Translations under genes and position numbers: made by a program | In this document: in pieces, positions 1 through 8,426 of the stretch | How positions within the stretch are numbered: position 1 is the stretch's first letter | How the letters are laid out: each line of letters opens with the position of its first letter | The notes under the pieces: generated by a model | Databases searched by the model: none | What the model was told of the DNA's origin: nothing | Seen by the model: only the letters and a program-made list of their open reading frames with translations | From: Chloroflexota bacterium | GTDB lineage: Bacteria > Chloroflexota > UBA6077 > JADZDV01 | DNA length: 16,207 nt | Direction of reading: 5' to 3' | NCBI GenBank assembly: GCA_020850915.1 | Contig: JADZDV010000054.1 | Span: forward strand, 1-16,207

Positions 1-1200
1 AAGCTGATCGAGCGCGACCGCCGCCGGCACAATCAGACGCTGAACTTCATCGCCAGCGAGAACTACGCCTCCCACGCAGTGCTCGAGGCGCTCTCGAGCC
101 ACCTCAACGTGACGTACGCGGAGGGCTATCCTCACGCCCGCTACTACCAGGGTGTCGCGCTCGTCGACGACATCGAGTCGCTCGCCATCGAGCGCGCGAA
201 GGCGCTGTTTGGCGCGGACCACGCCAACGTCCAGCCGTACTCCGGCAGCCCTGCCAACATGGCCGCGCTCTACGCCATCAGCAAGCCGGGCGACACGATG
301 ATGGGGATGGACCTCAGCCATGGCGGTCACCTGACCCACGGCAGCAAGGTCAGCTTCTCAGGCATCCAGTACAACGTTGTCTCCTATCACGTCAGCCCAG
401 ACTCGGAAACGATCGATTTTGACGAGGTCGCCTCGCTGGCCCGCGAACATCGGCCTAAGGTCATCATCGCAGGCTACTCGGCCTATCCCCGGACGATCGA
501 CTGGGCGGCCTTTCGTCGCATCGCCGACGATGTGGGCGCGAAGCTGCTGGCGGACATCGCCCACATCGCCGGCCTGGTGGCCGGCGGGGCACACCCCTCC
601 CCAGTTCCCTTCGCTGACCTCGTCACGACGACCACCCACAAGACGCTGCGCGGGCCGCGCGGCGGCCTGATCCTCTGTCGGGCGGAGTACGCGAAGGCCG
701 TTGATCGGGCGGTCTTCCCGATGCTCCAGGGCGGTCCGCACCTGTCGCAGATCGCCTCCAAGGCGGTCTGCTTCCACGAGGCGCAGGGTGATGCCTTCCA
801 GGCGTACGCCCAGGCGGTTGTGGAGAACGCACAGGCGCTCGCAACCGGGCTCGTCAAGCGCGGGATCAGTCTCTGGTCCGGTGGCACGGACAACCACTTG
901 CTGGTGGTGAAGCTGCTCGACCGCGACTTCACCGGCGCCGCCTTCGCTGAGGCACTTGAAGTGGCGGGCATCGTGACCAGCAAGTCCACCATCCCGGGCG
1001 AGAAACGCTCACCGCGCCAGACGAGCGGCGTGCGCTTTGGCACGGCCGCCCTGACCTCGCGTGGTGCCACTCCTGTTCAGATGGAGCAGGTGGCAGACCT
1101 GGTGGCCCGAGTGGCCGAGCACATAGGCGACCGCCAGCAGCTCGAGCGGATCGGCAAGGACGCGCGGGCCATCGCCGACAGTCTGGAGAAGATCGCCTGA
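1..1200 (+). CDS. glyA: Serine hydroxymethyltransferase, 5'-truncated by window edge
   Basis: PLP enzyme that interconverts serine and glycine while loading one-carbon units onto tetrahydrofolate in the cytosol. The frame is open from base 1, so roughly 20-25 N-terminal residues lie outside; the GTG at 79 is an internal valine. Visible family motifs are FIASENY near the start, YAEGYP followed by RYY, LSHGGHLTHG (folate/PLP region), DIAHIAGLVA (Asp and His that contact PLP) and TTTTHK with the Schiff-base lysine at codon 640-642. GTDNHL and SGVRFGTAALTSRG (carboxylate-binding Arg) follow. The sequence departs from the usual GlyA in several conserved places: PHARYYQG instead of PGKRYYGG, and QPYSGSPAN instead of QPHSGSQAN. 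This may therefore be a second or lineage-specific copy. All key residues I can recognise are kept, so SHMT activity is the best reading. Its stop lies 9 bases from that of the convergent NIF3 gene. Confidence 0.93.
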   Translation, partial: KLIERDRRRHNQTLNFIASENYASHAVLEALSSHLNVTYAEGYPHARYYQGVALVDDIESLAIERAKALFGADHANVQPYSGSPANMAALYAISKPGDTMMGMDLSHGGHLTHGSKVSFSGIQYNVVSYHVSPDSETIDFDEVASLAREHRPKVIIAGYSAYPRTIDWAAFRRIADDVGAKLLADIAHIAGLVAGGAHPSPVPFADLVTTTTHKTLRGPRGGLILCRAEYAKAVDRAVFPMLQGGPHLSQIASKAVCFHEAQGDAFQAYAQAVVENAQALATGLVKRGISLWSGGTDNHLLVVKLLDRDFTGAAFAEALEVAGIVTSKSTIPGEKRSPRQTSGVRFGTAALTSRGATPVQMEQVADLVARVAEHIGDRQQLERIGKDARAIADSLEKIA

Positions 1201-1209
1201 TTGGTCGTC

Positions 1210-2043
1210 TCACTCTAGCGGCGTCTTGACGCCACTGAACGTCTCCACGATCAGGCCGCGCCGGCGCAACCGCCGTACTAGCTCGTCGATCCCAATGCTG
1301 TCCCCCGGGGCGTGCCCGGTGATGATGACGGCGCCATGAACGGCGTCTGCCTGGAGGCGCGCGACGTCCTCGGGGCCAATGTGCATGAAGATGGCAGTGT
1401 CCACGCCGTGGGCAAAGTAGGCGGAGAGCACCGGGTAGCCACCGTTCGTCCCGCCGGAGATCGAGACGGCCACCTTGCCAGCAGGCGCGCTCGGGTCGCC
1501 GTAGACAACTAACGGTCGCTGATCGGTCGACCGGTAGCTGGGCAGGCTGCCGATCGCGGCGGCCACCTCCGACACGGTTGCCCGCGGCCGCTCGCTCTGC
1601 AGCGCGGCGATGACTCGCTGGATCTCGGAGCGGCTGTACATGTCGAGCGGCAAGTGGATGTTCATGAATGGCAGACCGATCAGCCTCGCGACTGAGATGA
1701 CGTGGTCGTCGTTCGCGTTCATCTCGGAGAGGCGGATCGCCTCGCGTCGCTCGGCGATGGCGCTCGTGATGACGTCGCGCGGTACGCCCGCCTCGCCCAT
1801 CAGGACGTAGTGGCGCTCGAAGACTTTCCAGAAGCCGGCCCGCACGATCGGGTGATGAGCGATCACGCCGTCGAACCCCAGATCGCGCGCGACGAGCAGC
1901 TCTGGCGGGCCGACGTCGATCCCCACCAGCACGCGCCGCAGGTTGGCGCCGGGCACCCAGATGCCCGAATCCTCCGGCACGTTCATCAGGCCGCCCATCT
2001 CCAGGGCTATCGCCATAATCGATTCGGTTGATAGTCCGCCCAT
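1210..2043 (-). CDS. NIF3/DUF34 family metal-binding protein
   Basis: 277-residue protein of the NIF3 (YbgI/YqfO, often labelled GTP cyclohydrolase I type 2) family, which binds a dinuclear metal centre. The family's cellular role is not settled. Visible ligands are the His-His pair in VIAHHP (residues 63-64), Asp134 in NIHLPLD (matching the HTNxD motif) and His244 in GHAPGD. The usual GHxxxE ends here with Asp248 instead of Glu. The length fits the short form without the PII-like insert. The ATG at 2043 has a purine-rich stretch (GGGAGGGGG) upstream, but about 14 bases away. Met10 (2016) is an alternative start. The gene is convergent with glyA and divergent from nfeD, so it is probably transcribed alone. 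Family assignment is confident; biochemical function is not. Confidence 0.85.
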   Translation of the reverse strand: MGGLSTESIMAIALEMGGLMNVPEDSGIWVPGANLRRVLVGIDVGPPELLVARDLGFDGVIAHHPIVRAGFWKVFERHYVLMGEAGVPRDVITSAIAERREAIRLSEMNANDDHVISVARLIGLPFMNIHLPLDMYSRSEIQRVIAALQSERPRATVSEVAAAIGSLPSYRSTDQRPLVVYGDPSAPAGKVAVSISGGTNGGYPVLSAYFAHGVDTAIFMHIGPEDVARLQADAVHGAVIITGHAPGDSIGIDELVRRLRRRGLIVETFSGVKTPLE

Positions 2044-2088
2044 CGGACGCTTGACCCCCTCCCGGCGCTGAGTTTCCCGTGGCTCGAA

Positions 2089-2094
2089 AGTGTA
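2089..2094 (-). promoter_or_regulatory. Candidate -10 box for the NIF3 gene
   Basis: TACACT on the minus strand, preceded by GCG, matches the TATAAT consensus at four of six bases. It would start transcription about 38 bases before the ATG at 2043. No convincing -35 is seen at 16-18 bases spacing. Position and the local AT pocket in GC-rich sequence are the only support. Confidence 0.22.
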
Positions 2095-2125
2095 CGCTGC
2101 CGGCTCGCGCGGGGCGGTAGAATGT

Positions 2126-2132
2126 GGGGAGG
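2126..2132 (+). promoter_or_regulatory. Ribosome binding site that fixes the nfeD start
   Basis: GGGGAGG lies seven bases before the ATG at 2140. This rules out the in-frame ATG at 2122, which sits upstream of it. Starting at 2140 also places a clean signal peptide at the N-terminus. Confidence 0.75.
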
Positions 2133-2139
2133 TCTCTCT

Positions 2140-3552
2140 ATGGACACGCGCGTTCGGTTGCTCTTCTGCAGCGTCCTTCTCGCCAGCGGCCTGACGCTGG
2201 CCGGTCCCGCGCGGGCCCAGGACGCCGGCCCCCTCGTCGTGTCGGGGCAGGTCAACGGCATCATCAACCCCCTGAGCGCCGGTTATGTTGAGCGACTGAT
2301 CGACGAGGGGGAGCGACGAGGCGCCTCAGCCGTGGTGCTGCGGCTCAATACGCCGGGTGGGCTCGACACGTCAATGCGCCAGATCATCTCACGCATTCTG
2401 AGCTCTAACGTCCCGGTGATCACGTACGTCTCGCCGGCTGGGGGTCGGGCCGCGTCGGCCGGCGTCTACATCACCTATGCCTCGCACATTGCCGCGATGC
2501 ACCCGAACACGAACATCGGCTCCGCCACGCCTGTTGCACTGGGCGAGAACGGCGAAGCGCAGATGTCGGACGAGATGAAGGGCAAGGTTCAGAACGACGC
2601 GGTCGCCTACATCAAGAGCCTGGCGGCCCAGCGCGGGCGCAACGCGGAGTGGGCTGAGCAAGCCATCCGCCAGCAGGCCAACGTCACCGCGAGCGATGCC
2701 CTGTCTGCGCACGTCGTCGACATCGTGGCGCCCGATCTCGCATCTCTTCTGAGCCAGGCCGACGGCCGAACAGTCCAGACCGGCGCCGGGCCGGTCGTCC
2801 TGCACACCGCCCAGGCGCGCGTCGAGGCGGTGGACATGAACCCGGTGGAGCGGCTGCTCCACGCAGTCACCGATCCGACTATCGCGTACATTCTGCTGAG
2901 TCTCGGCAGCCTCGGCCTGATGCTGGAGCTGTACAACCCGGGCCAGGTCATACCCGGGATCGTCGGCGTCATCTGTCTGCTGCTCGCCTTCTACGCCCTC
3001 GGCACCCTGCCGGTGAACTACGCCGGCCTGCTGCTGCTGCTGTTCGGCGTGGTGCTCTTCGTGCTCGAGGCGTACACGCCGTCACACGGCGCGCTGACCG
3101 TCGGCGGCGGGGCGGCGTTCCTGGCCGGCTCGCTGCTGCTGTTCAACGCGCCGGATGCGCCGTATCTCCAGGTCTCCATCGCCGCGATCGCCGCCGTGAC
3201 CGCGGTCCTGGTGACGTTTGGCTTCGTGGTGGTAGGACTGGCGGTCGGGACGCGCCATCGCAGGGTCACGACCGGACGGGAGGGTCTGCTCGGCCAGGTT
3301 GCCGAGGTGCGGCGTGCGCTCGACCCGGAGGGCATGGTGCACGTTGAGGGCGAGCTGTGGCAGGCGGTGACCGAGGGGCGACGTGTGGAGGTGGGCGAGC
3401 GTGTGCGCATTCTGGCCGTCGACGGCCTGAGGCTGAGTGTGACGCCGGAGAGTCCGAGGCCGGGCGTTAGAGCAGCACGCCCAGCCGAGCCAACGGCCGT
3501 TGAGGCGGTCCCCGCCACGCAACAGCCACGCCCAACGGCCGCCGCCGGCTGA
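2140..3552 (+). CDS. NfeD family membrane serine protease, long form
   Basis: 470-residue long-form NfeD (NfeD1b type): a ClpP-like serine protease fused to a membrane and OB-fold part, acting at the cell membrane. A signal peptide (about residues 1-27, ending GPARAQ) leads into the protease domain. NTPGG is at about 70 and GGRAASAG carries the likely nucleophile Ser106. KGKVQND carries the likely partner Lys149. The Ser-Lys spacing of 43 fits the Ser/Lys dyad known for the archaeal homologue PH1510. About four hydrophobic segments follow (roughly residues 245-375). Next comes a soluble NfeD C-terminal domain with a GxxG...EGELWQAV core, then a Pro/Ala/Thr-rich tail. Such proteins usually pair with an SPFH/stomatin-like protein that they may cleave, but none is encoded in this window. 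A 183-base gap separates it from eno. Confidence 0.9.
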   Translation: MDTRVRLLFCSVLLASGLTLAGPARAQDAGPLVVSGQVNGIINPLSAGYVERLIDEGERRGASAVVLRLNTPGGLDTSMRQIISRILSSNVPVITYVSPAGGRAASAGVYITYASHIAAMHPNTNIGSATPVALGENGEAQMSDEMKGKVQNDAVAYIKSLAAQRGRNAEWAEQAIRQQANVTASDALSAHVVDIVAPDLASLLSQADGRTVQTGAGPVVLHTAQARVEAVDMNPVERLLHAVTDPTIAYILLSLGSLGLMLELYNPGQVIPGIVGVICLLLAFYALGTLPVNYAGLLLLLFGVVLFVLEAYTPSHGALTVGGGAAFLAGSLLLFNAPDAPYLQVSIAAIAAVTAVLVTFGFVVVGLAVGTRHRRVTTGREGLLGQVAEVRRALDPEGMVHVEGELWQAVTEGRRVEVGERVRILAVDGLRLSVTPESPRPGVRAARPAEPTAVEAVPATQQPRPTAAAG

Positions 3553-3606
3553 GCGGCAGCCGCGCCTCGTTGCGAGCGCACACCGTTGATCCCCCCGGCT
3601 CCAGAG

Positions 3607-3630
3607 GGCCCAGGTCGGATCCAGTGGGCC
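3607..3630 (+). terminator. Weak hairpin downstream of nfeD
   Basis: GGCCCA and TGGGCC form a six-base-pair stem around a 12-base loop, about 55 bases after the nfeD stop. No T-run follows, so a terminator role is only a guess from position. The rest of the nfeD-eno gap shows nothing else besides the eno promoter candidate. Confidence 0.18.
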
Positions 3631-3687
3631 TACAGAGTCAGCCATCGGGCATCGACAGGCCGCGTCACAAGAGCCCGCTGAACCCTG

Positions 3688-3696
3688 TGCTATTCT
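3688..3696 (+). promoter_or_regulatory. Candidate extended -10 promoter of eno
   Basis: TGCTATTCT fits the extended -10 pattern TGnTATAAT (four of six in the box plus the TG). It would place the transcript start near 3703, about 33 bases before the eno start codon. There is no good -35 hexamer, which is tolerated for extended -10 promoters. It would head the eno-gap-pgk-tpiA cluster. Confidence 0.42.
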
Positions 3697-3699
3697 TGA

Positions 3700-6107
<2,408 letters not shown>

Positions 6108-6140
6108 GGTCCCGACACCGGGAGCGTCTCCAGGAGAGAT

Positions 6141-6184
6141 GGCGCACGGAAGGGGCGGGTGCCAACCCGCCCCTTCCGTGCGCC
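6141..6184 (+). terminator. Perfect 20-bp inverted repeat between gap and pgk (hairpin)
   Basis: The arm 6141-6160 is exactly complementary to 6165-6184, with loop GCCA at 6161-6164. The arm begins GGCGCACGG and ends GGGCGGGT. No T-run follows on either strand, so it is not a classic intrinsic terminator. It starts 33 bases after the gap stop and ends 28 bases before the pgk start, too close for an obvious separate pgk promoter downstream. It could therefore be a partial terminator, an mRNA processing or stability hairpin that sets the gap:pgk ratio, or one copy of a dispersed palindromic repeat. Confidence 0.6.
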
Positions 6185-6200
6185 GGGGGCGCTCGTTCGC

Positions 6201-6207
6201 GAGGAGA
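6201..6207 (+). promoter_or_regulatory. Ribosome binding site that fixes the pgk start
   Basis: GAGGAGA stands five bases before the ATG at 6213. It argues against the in-frame GTG at 6159, which would lie inside the hairpin loop region and add 18 residues not expected in the family. Confidence 0.75.
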
Positions 6208-6212
6208 CCGGC

Positions 6213-7403
6213 ATGAACAAACGAACCCTGCGCGACCTGGACGTTCGTGGCAAGACCGTGCTCGTCCGGGTCGACTTCAACGTACCGCTCGACAAGAAGA
6301 CACGGCAGGTCACCGACGACACGCGCCTGCGCGCCTCGCTCCCGACGATCGAGGCCCTCCAGGACGCGGGCGCCAAGATCGTCCTGATGTCCCACCTCGG
6401 CCGGCCGGACGGGCAGGTCAAGCCGGAGCTGAGCCTGGAGCCCGTTGCCGCCGAGCTGTCGAAGCTGCTCGGCCAGCTGGTGGAGCTGGCGCCCGACTGC
6501 GTTGGGACGGAGGTCGAGGCGGCGGTCAAACGGCTCCAGCCAGGCCAGGTCCTGCTGTTAGAGAACCTCCGCTTCCACGCCGAGGAGGAGCAGAACGCCA
6601 GCGGCTTCATCGACCAGCTTGCCCGCTTGGGCGACGTCTACGTGAACGACGCCTTTGGTACGGCCCACCGCGCGCACGCCTCGACGACCGGGATCGCGAC
6701 ACGGCTGCCTTCCGCCGCCGGCCTGCTGCTCGAGCGTGAGCTGGACGTCCTGGGGCGGATCCTCGAGGATCCCGTACGTCCCCTGGTCGCGATCATCGGG
6801 GGCGCCAAGGTCTCGACCAAGCTGGCCGTGCTAGAAAGCCTCATCGGTCGGGTGGACGCGCTGCTGATTGGCGGCGGCATGGCCAACACGTTCCTCAAGG
6901 CCCGTGGCCTGGAGATTGGACGCTCCCTGGTCGAAAACGACCTCGTGGGCACCGCGCGGGACCTCGAGCAGCGGGCGCGAGATCGCGGCGTGAAGCTGCT
7001 GCTCCCGCTGGACGTCGTGGTGACCGACCGGGTCGAAGTGGGAGGCTCGACCATGTCGGTCGCGGCCGATGCGGTGCCCAGCGACCGGGCGATCGTGGAC
7101 ATCGGCCCGCGGGCGGTCGAGCAGTACGGCGAGGCGCTGACCGGCGCGGGAACGATCTTCTGGAACGGCCCGATGGGTGTGTTCGAGATCCCAGCGTTCG
7201 CGGCCGGCACACGAGCCATCGCCGAGAAGCTGGCCTCGTCCGGCGCGGTCACGGTGATCGGCGGCGGCGAGTCGGTCGCGGCGGTCGAGCAGATGGGGCT
7301 GGCGGACCGAATGACCCACATCTCCACCGGCGGAGGTGCCGCGCTGGAGTTCCTCGAAGGCCGGGAGCTGCCGGGCGTCGCCGCCCTGCGGGACAGATCG
7401 TAA
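6213..7403 (+). CDS. pgk: Phosphoglycerate kinase
   Basis: Transfers the acyl phosphate of 1,3-bisphosphoglycerate to ADP, the first ATP-yielding step of lower glycolysis; cytosolic monomer. 396 residues, the normal length. The N-terminal substrate-binding lobe shows VRVDFNVP (17-25), Arg40 in DDTRLRASLPTI and SHLGRP (60-65). LLLENLRFHAEEE and the AFGTAHRAHAST basic-patch segment follow. The C-terminal nucleotide lobe shows IIGGAKVSTK, GGGMANTFLKA, FWNGPMGVFE, GGGESVAAV and STGGGAALEFLEG. The start at 6213 is set by GAGGAGA and by the family N-terminus. It lies 105 bases after gap, with the 20-bp hairpin between, and 14 bases before tpiA, with which it is surely co-transcribed. Confidence 0.98.
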   Translation: MNKRTLRDLDVRGKTVLVRVDFNVPLDKKTRQVTDDTRLRASLPTIEALQDAGAKIVLMSHLGRPDGQVKPELSLEPVAAELSKLLGQLVELAPDCVGTEVEAAVKRLQPGQVLLLENLRFHAEEEQNASGFIDQLARLGDVYVNDAFGTAHRAHASTTGIATRLPSAAGLLLERELDVLGRILEDPVRPLVAIIGGAKVSTKLAVLESLIGRVDALLIGGGMANTFLKARGLEIGRSLVENDLVGTARDLEQRARDRGVKLLLPLDVVVTDRVEVGGSTMSVAADAVPSDRAIVDIGPRAVEQYGEALTGAGTIFWNGPMGVFEIPAFAAGTRAIAEKLASSGAVTVIGGGESVAAVEQMGLADRMTHISTGGGAALEFLEGRELPGVAALRDRS

Positions 7404-7417
7404 GTTGGGAGGACAGC

Positions 7418-8179
7418 ATGCGTACGCCAGTCGCCGCCGGCAACTGGAAGATGAACACGACCCTGCCGGAGGCGCGCGCCCTGGTTGAGGCGATGCTTCC
7501 GGGCCTGCGCGCGGTGGATAGCGTGGAGACGGTGTTATGCCCGCCGTTCGTCTCGCTCGCCGCCGTGCGCGATCTGGTGGCAGGCTCCAATGTGCGGGTT
7601 GGCGCCCAGAACCTGTTCTACGAGAAGAGCGGCGCCTTCACCGGCGAGGTGAGTCCCGCCATGGTGAAAGACCTGGCGGACCTGGTGGTTCTCGGCCACT
7701 CGGAACGACGCCAGCTCTTCGGAGAGACGGATGAGATCGTGGGCCGAAAGATACGCGCGGCAGCCGAAGCCGGTCTCGAGCCGATTCTCTGCGTGGGCGA
7801 AGATCTCAGCCAGAACGAGGCGGGCGAGACCGAGGCGGTCGTGAACCGCCAGGTCCGCGCGGCGCTCCAGGGCCTCTCAGAGATCCCCGGACTGATTGTC
7901 GCCTACGAGCCGATCTGGGCCATCGGAACCGGTCGGGCGGCGGAGCCCGAGGGCGCGAATCGGACCATCGCCCTCATCCGCTCGGTCCTGGCTGACTGCC
8001 TGGGCGCGCAACTGGCGCAGGCCACCCGCATTCTCTACGGTGGCAGCGTCACCCCGACAAACTTTCCGGCCTTCATCGCTCAGCCGGAGATTGACGGAGC
8101 GCTCGTTGGAGGCGCCAGCCTGAAGGCGGATCTCTTTGGCGAGATCGTCCGCCAGGCTGCGCAAGAGGCGGGGGGATAG
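7418..8179 (+). CDS. tpiA: Triosephosphate isomerase
   Basis: Interconverts dihydroxyacetone phosphate and glyceraldehyde 3-phosphate; cytosolic TIM barrel. 253 residues, the typical length. GGGAGGA at 7407-7413 sits four bases before the ATG. Catalytic residues are Lys11 (GNWKMN), His94 (LGHSERR) and Glu164 (AYEPIWAIGTG), followed by the flexible loop segment GRAAEPEGAN. The phosphate-binding YGGSVTPTN and GALVGGASL segments are near the C-terminus. It is last in the eno-gap-pgk-tpiA cluster. A hairpin overlapping its stop codon probably ends the transcript. Confidence 0.98.
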   Translation: MRTPVAAGNWKMNTTLPEARALVEAMLPGLRAVDSVETVLCPPFVSLAAVRDLVAGSNVRVGAQNLFYEKSGAFTGEVSPAMVKDLADLVVLGHSERRQLFGETDEIVGRKIRAAAEAGLEPILCVGEDLSQNEAGETEAVVNRQVRAALQGLSEIPGLIVAYEPIWAIGTGRAAEPEGANRTIALIRSVLADCLGAQLAQATRILYGGSVTPTNFPAFIAQPEIDGALVGGASLKADLFGEIVRQAAQEAGG

Positions 8180-8203
8180 CAGCCAGGACGGCTGCTCCTC
8201 CCC
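8171..8203 (+). terminator. Hairpin at the end of tpiA, probable terminator
   Basis: AGCAGCC (8178-8184) pairs exactly with GGCTGCT (8190-8196) around loop AGGAC. An outer G-run (8171-8175) can pair with the C-run at 8200-8203. The stem overlaps the tpiA stop codon. No T-run follows, as is often the case in GC-rich genomes, so its strength as a terminator is unproven. Confidence 0.4.
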
Positions 8204-8208
8204 GCGCG

Positions 8209-8214
8209 TACAAT
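8209..8214 (+). promoter_or_regulatory. Candidate -10 box upstream of dprA
   Basis: TACAAT, preceded by GCGCG, matches TATAAT at five of six bases and lies just after the tpiA hairpin. No clear -35 is present at normal spacing. It would leave a leader of about 200 bases before dprA. Confidence 0.28.
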
Positions 8215-8266
8215 CTGCTCGACGCCGCGTTCGCCCGGCCCGGGGCGCCGAGCCCTGGCTTCGCTG

Positions 8267-8347
8267 CTAGGCGACGCCCAGCATGCGCAGCACCACCACG
8301 GTGTCGACGATTCCGCCGATCAGCGAAAGGATGTCTACGTCAACCAC
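8267..8347 (-). CDS. Possible 26-residue hydrophobic peptide (doubtful)
   Basis: On the minus strand, AAGGAGG (8353-8347) closely complements the usual 16S rRNA 3' end. The only frame left open beyond it starts with GTG at 8347 and ends at TAG 8269-8267. It would encode a peptide containing DILSLIGGIVDTVVVLRMLG, which looks like a single membrane helix. Against it, the GTG overlaps the last base of the Shine-Dalgarno-like sequence, so there is no normal spacing. It resembles no family I can name. It is recorded because the tpiA-dprA gap is otherwise empty apart from the hairpin and the -10 candidate. Confidence 0.18.
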   Translation of the reverse strand: MVDVDILSLIGGIVDTVVVLRMLGVA

Positions 8348-8426
8348 CTCCTTCTGTTATGGCGACCGTTGATGCTCCGCTCTTCAGACCGCGAGCCGCG
8401 TGCCTGACGGCGACCGGGCCGATGGG

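Noticed and set aside
79..1200. GTG at 79 as the true start of glyA
   Set aside because: The frame is open to base 1 and encodes conserved SHMT sequence (NFIASENY) before this valine codon; the gene is simply cut by the window.
2118..2123. TAGAAT as a -10 box for nfeD
   Set aside because: It matches consensus at five of six, but would start the transcript near 2130, inside the GGGGAGG ribosome site at 2126-2132, and no -35 is present.
6159..6212. In-frame GTG at 6159 as the pgk start, giving 18 extra residues
   Set aside because: It lies within the palindrome and lacks a ribosome binding site; GAGGAGA before 6213 and the family N-terminus support the ATG at 6213.
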